8,348 bases of DNA, from the NCBI GenBank assembly GCA_028065135.1, contig JAPTWR010000080.1, positions 1 through 8,348 on the forward strand, given 5' to 3'. Positions 5,484-8,348 of this stretch are shown here, in pieces. The stretch comes from Acidithiobacillus sp. (GTDB lineage: Bacteria; Pseudomonadota; Gammaproteobacteria; Acidithiobacillales; Acidithiobacillaceae). Position 1 is the stretch's first letter; the number at the start of each line of letters is the position of its first letter. Made by a program: the position numbers and the translations under genes. The notes beneath the pieces are model-generated. The model had not been told where the DNA came from. It searched no databases and worked only from the letters and a program-made list of their open reading frames with translations.

Positions 5484-7215
5484 TTATTTTACCATGGTTG
5501 CCGCCAGCAGGGGTTTCAGCTCGGCAAGGGACCACGTGTTGAGCACCTCCCGCTTTTCCAGCCAACCGCGCCGCGCCTGTTGGATGCCAAAGGAGAGATG
5601 GGCAAAGTCCTGGATACTGTGGGCGTCGGAATTGACGGCTAACAGCACACCTTCCTCCTTGGCCGTCCGGATATGCGTGTCCACCAAATCCAAACGTTCG
5701 GGCTGGGCGTTGATCTCGAGAAAGCAGCCCCGCTCCCGTGCATGCCGGATGATACGGGACATGTCTACGTTCATGGGCTGCCGGCTGCTGAGCAGTCGCC
5801 CGCTGGGGTGGGCGAGAATGGTAAAACAAGGACTGTCCATGGCCCTGAGAATGCGCGCGGTCTGCCTGTCACTGGGCAGGTCGAACTGGGAGTGTACCGC
5901 GCCTACCACCAGATCCAGGTCACTCAAGAGAGTGTCTGGCAAATCCAGGCTGCCGTCCTCCAGGATATCCACCTCAACCCCCTTGAGCAGAGTGATGCCC
6001 TGGAGTTCCCCATTGAGGGCATCGATCTCTTCCAACTGCCGGCGCAGGCGCACCGGGTCCAGACCATGGGCGATGGTCAGGCGGCGGCTGTGCTCGGTGA
6101 TGGCCAGATATTCCAGACCCGCCGCCTGGGGCGGCGGCGGCCATTTCTCGCAGGCTGTGGTGGCCGTCGGTGGCCCTGCTGTGGCTGTGCAGATCACCGC
6201 GCAGGTCGATCCTTTCCACCAGCTTGGGCAAACGCCCGGCGCGGGCGGCTTCGATTTCGCCACGATTTTCCCGCAGCTCCGGTTCGATGTAAGGCAGTCC
6301 CACGGCGGCGTATACCGATTCCTCCGTCTCTCCGGCGACACGCTCTTTGCCCCGAAACAGCCCGTATTCGTTCACTTTCAATCCGATCTTTTGGCCCAAG
6401 CGGCGGATGGCGATGTTGTGGGTTTTGGAGCCGGTGAAATAGTGTAGAGCGGCACCGTAGGCGGACGTGTCCACGGCTCGCAGATCCACCTGGAGTTTGT
6501 TCCGTAAGATCACGGTGGCCCGGGTAGGGCCTTGAGAAAGCACTTCAGACACGTCCTCGTAAGTGGTAAAACGGGTCATCACCAAGCTGTCGGCGGTGGC
6601 TGTGGCCAACACATCCAGATCCCCCACCGTATCCTTGCCGCGCCGAAAGCTGCCTGCCACCACCACTCGATGCACACCGGGTACGCCTTGCAGATAGCGG
6701 ACCAGAGCGATCGCATATGGGGCGGCGATCGCGATGGGAAAGCGGGGAATGGCGGCCAGCTGGGCCTGGAGGGTCTCAAGGATGCGCGCTTCGGTCTTCT
6801 CGCCAAAGCCGGGAATGCCGCGGATGCGCCCCTCGCGCGCGGCTCGGGCGAGGTGTTCCACTGTTTCCACGTTCAGTTCATGCCAAAGGGCTTTGACGCG
6901 CTTGGGACCGAGACCCGGCACTTTGAGCAATTCGGTCAAGGCCGGCGGGGTCTGTTTTTCCAGCTTCTCCAGAAAGGAACAACGGCCCGTGGTGACCATC
7001 TCAACGATCTTCCCGGCCAGATCCTCGCCGATGCCCGGTAGCTCCTTGAGGTCGTCACCCGCCTCCACCATGGTATAGAGGTCGGTACTCATGCCTTGTA
7101 TGAGGCGGGCGGCGTTGCGGTAGGCCCGGACTCGGAACGGGTTGGCATTGTCGATTTCCAGAAGATCGGCGATTTCATCGAAGACGCGCGCGATATCCGG
7201 ATTGAGGACAGGCAT
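5484..7215 (-). pseudogene. polX: DNA polymerase/3'-5' exonuclease PolX, frameshifted
   Basis: PolX is a bacterial family-X repair polymerase fused to a PHP exonuclease. From ATG 7215 the first frame carries an N-terminal helical domain, helix-hairpin-helix motifs (LPGIGEDLAGKI, residues 59-70; VPGLGPKRVKAL, 99-110; IPGFGEKTEARI, 134-145) and the polymerase core GSFRRGKDTVGDLDVL (D199, D201), with QVDLR (D244) as third Asp. It enters the PHP domain at DLHSHS (H343, H345). Just after REMAAAA the sense frame is lost. It resumes one base later as QAAGLEYLAITEHS and continues through GVEVDIL, GAVHSQF, LAHPSGR, EINAQPERL and NSDAHS to TAA at 5486-5484. One extra C in the C4 run (GGGG at 6128-6131 on +) explains the shift; corrected, the protein would be ~576 aa, the normal length. 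It may be a real mutation or a base-calling error. It starts 3 nt after the phosphoribosyltransferase stop. Confidence 0.88.
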
Positions 7216-7218
7216 GGC

Positions 7219-7893
7219 CTATGGGTGCTCCGACCCTTGTGGTGGTGGTGATATTCCACGCAAAATCCTCAGCACCTCTTCGTCCTTGACCTCACGGAAG
7301 TCCGTGAAGAATTCCCCCACCGCATGAAACGGTTCCGGAGCCGACAAATAAACCAGATCATCTGCAAGGGGTTGCAAGCGCATGATGGTGTCAGGGGGAG
7401 CCACGGCAAAGGCGGCGACCAAACGGGCAGGCCGCCGCTGGCGAAGGAGCCGCAACGCAGCACCCAAAGTCGCGCCGGTGGCGACGCCATCGTCCACCAC
7501 GATGACGATTCGACCTCGGGGATCAAGGGCGGGGTGAATCGGTGTGTATTGCGCACGCCTCGTCTTGATCACCTTCAGTTGCCGTGCCGCCTCGTCACGC
7601 ATGTATCGGCCGTCGATGCCAAGGCGACCGGCCAGGGGATCGGTCCATATCTGCCCCTCCTCATCGACGGCACCGATGGCATATTCGGGATTGCCTGGCG
7701 CTCCGATTTTACGCACCAAGACCACATCGAGGTCTCCGTGGAGGGCGTCGGCGATGATACGGCCCATGGGCAGTGCTCCGCGTGGAATGGCGAGTACCAG
7801 GGGATGCCTGCCGTCATAAGGGGCCAAGTGGCGAGCCAGCAATTCCGCTGCGGCTTCACGACTGGCAAAACGCGGGGGGGCAATGGCCATCAT
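7219..7893 (-). CDS. Phosphoribosyltransferase-fold protein (COG1926 type)
   Basis: A 224-aa type I phosphoribosyltransferase-like protein. The PRPP loop is clear as VIVVDDGVATGAT (residues ~130-142, with D134, D135 and the TGAT turn). Upstream blocks AIPRGALPMG (35-44) and VRKIGAPGNPEYAIGAV (60-76) match the 'predicted phosphoribosyltransferase' group. The real substrate of that group is not established. The protein is probably cytoplasmic, with no signal peptide. The start is ATG 7893 (a second ATG follows at once), with TGAGG 4 nt upstream. Its TAG is separated from the polX ATG by 3 nt, so the two genes are almost certainly co-transcribed. This suggests a link to nucleotide metabolism or DNA repair, but no direct role can be read from the sequence. 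Confidence 0.82.
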   Translation of the reverse strand: MMAIAPPRFASREAAAELLARHLAPYDGRHPLVLAIPRGALPMGRIIADALHGDLDVVLVRKIGAPGNPEYAIGAVDEEGQIWTDPLAGRLGIDGRYMRDEAARQLKVIKTRRAQYTPIHPALDPRGRIVIVVDDGVATGATLGAALRLLRQRRPARLVAAFAVAPPDTIMRLQPLADDLVYLSAPEPFHAVGEFFTDFREVKDEEVLRILRGISPPPQGSEHP

Positions 7894-8163
7894 AAAACCT
7901 CATCATCCGCAAGGGAACATGGATATGGTCAGGGTTGTGCGTGACGGTGCATCCCTTTGCTGGAACAGTGACGCCCATCCATGCCAACAACCCGTCTTTA
8001 CAGGATAGCAGTCTTCGGCGGCGTCAGCAGAAGGTGGAGATCGGTTCGGGGCGGCGATGATCGACAGCAAGCGTGTCGCTTGACTTCCAGATTCACGAAG
8101 CGCGTGATGGAATAAAATCGGTAAAACATTCGGTATCCACGCATCACTTGAAGGAGGAAAGGC
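7894..8163. promoter_or_regulatory. Divergent intergenic region with possible promoters
   Basis: These 270 bp separate the minus-strand phosphoribosyltransferase/polX pair from the plus-strand truncated gene and hold no convincing gene. On the minus strand TGCTATCCT (8010-8002) resembles an extended -10 about 110 nt before the ATG at 7893. On the plus strand TAAAAT (8113-8118) could be a -10 for the right-hand gene; TTGACT at 8080-8085 is a good -35 sequence but lies too far away (27 nt) to pair with it. AAGGAGG (8151-8157) is a near-perfect ribosome binding site 6 nt before ATG 8164. The promoter calls are tentative; the ribosome binding site is clear. Confidence 0.3.
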
Positions 8164-8268
8164 ATGACCAGCACTTGGATATTGGTAAGCAACGCCGCCG
8201 AGGCGCGTCTCTTCCTCAATGCAGATACCGTCTTGGACGGCGTTATGCAACTCCCAATTTGGGGTTAA
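8164..8268 (+). pseudogene. 5' fragment of a 'host attachment' family protein, cut by an IS110-type element
   Basis: Behind a near-consensus ribosome binding site (AAGGAGG, 6-nt spacing) ATG 8164 opens MTSTWILVSNAAEARLFLNA. This resembles the beginning of proteins annotated as host attachment / 'protein required for attachment to host cells', which share TWILVAN-x-ARARLF. The frame ends at TAA 8266-8268 after 34 codons, while relatives are ~140-150 aa. Codons beyond ~20-27 lie in or next to the minus-strand transposase end, so they are probably element DNA rather than gene. The gene is best read as disrupted by insertion. Family assignment rests on about 20 residues; a small independent ORF cannot be excluded. 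Confidence 0.5.
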
Positions 8269-8348
8269 ACGGTTTCCCCGACTTGAGGACGCCGAAAGCC
8301 AGATGCAGGAGCTTGCGCATGGCGGCGACCACCACTTGCATGGGGCGT
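8243..8348 (-). mobile_element. IS110-family transposase, C-terminal end (runs off window)
   Basis: The last 34 codons of a minus-strand frame read MQVVVAAMRKLLHLAFGVLK and then SGKPFNPKLGVA before TAA at 8245-8243. The A-MRKLLHLxxGVLKSGKPF-P pattern is characteristic of the C-terminus of IS110-type transposases (RuvC-like DEDD domain plus a C-terminal Ser domain), which cut and paste through a circular intermediate guided by a bridge RNA. Only the tail is present; the catalytic residues would lie to the right of the window. The element end should lie a little left of 8243, inside the truncated gene that starts at 8164. IS110 elements usually lack terminal inverted repeats and target duplications, so the exact border cannot be read here. 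Confidence 0.75.

Noticed and set aside
5474..5490. Perfect 12-bp palindrome ATAAGCGCTTAT followed by TTT, as a terminator for cbbR
   Set aside because: With a realistic loop the stem is only four A-T pairs, far too weak for an intrinsic terminator, and it contains the polX stop codon.
5673..6437. Long plus-strand open frames across the polX region
   Set aside because: They are antisense shadows of a GC-rich gene; the minus strand carries unmistakable PolX motifs.
7985..8005. Sigma-54-like TTGGCATGGATGGGCG on the minus strand before the phosphoribosyltransferase gene
   Set aside because: The GG-to-GC spacing is one base short and the -12 block is weak.

Overview
The window looks like a chromosomal segment of a GC-rich, chemolithoautotrophic proteobacterium, most likely Acidithiobacillus or a close relative. 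The inference rests on a DabA-type inorganic-carbon transporter gene, a CbbR-like LysR regulator and the general protein style. No rRNA or marker gene is present to prove it.

Left part (1-3803, all + strand): the 3' third of dabA (CO2/bicarbonate uptake), a DUF6671-type protein with two C-terminal zinc-ribbon-like cysteine clusters, an unrecognised 185-aa protein with a possible 35-aa ORF overlapping its end, and an intact pyrC (dihydroorotase) with all metal ligands.

Middle (3804-4443): a gene graveyard on the minus strand. It holds the first ~48 codons of a bioD (dethiobiotin synthetase) gene, the last ~30 codons of an unidentified gene whose stop overlaps the bioD start (ATGA), and an IS200/IS605 TnpA remnant. 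The remnant has an in-frame stop, an apparent internal deletion and a lost catalytic Tyr region, with a hairpin typical of an IS200/IS605 end beside it. This region appears to have been rearranged by the element. It is followed by a very AT-rich 60-bp leader in front of a cbbR-like gene (4444-5355, +). No RuBisCO operon lies next to that gene here.

Right part: a minus-strand pair made of a phosphoribosyltransferase-fold gene (7893-7219) and polX (7215-5484), 3 nt apart. The polX frame is broken once by an apparent extra C in a C4 run at the start of the PHP domain, although all recognisable catalytic motifs remain on both sides of the break. At the right edge a divergent gene with an excellent ribosome binding site, resembling 'host attachment' family proteins, is cut after about 20-30 codons by the 3' end of an IS110-type transposase that runs out of the window.

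Together the window mixes carbon-acquisition genes (dabA, cbbR), pyrimidine synthesis (pyrC), DNA repair (polX) and at least two insertion-sequence scars. No CRISPR array, tRNA or rRNA was seen.
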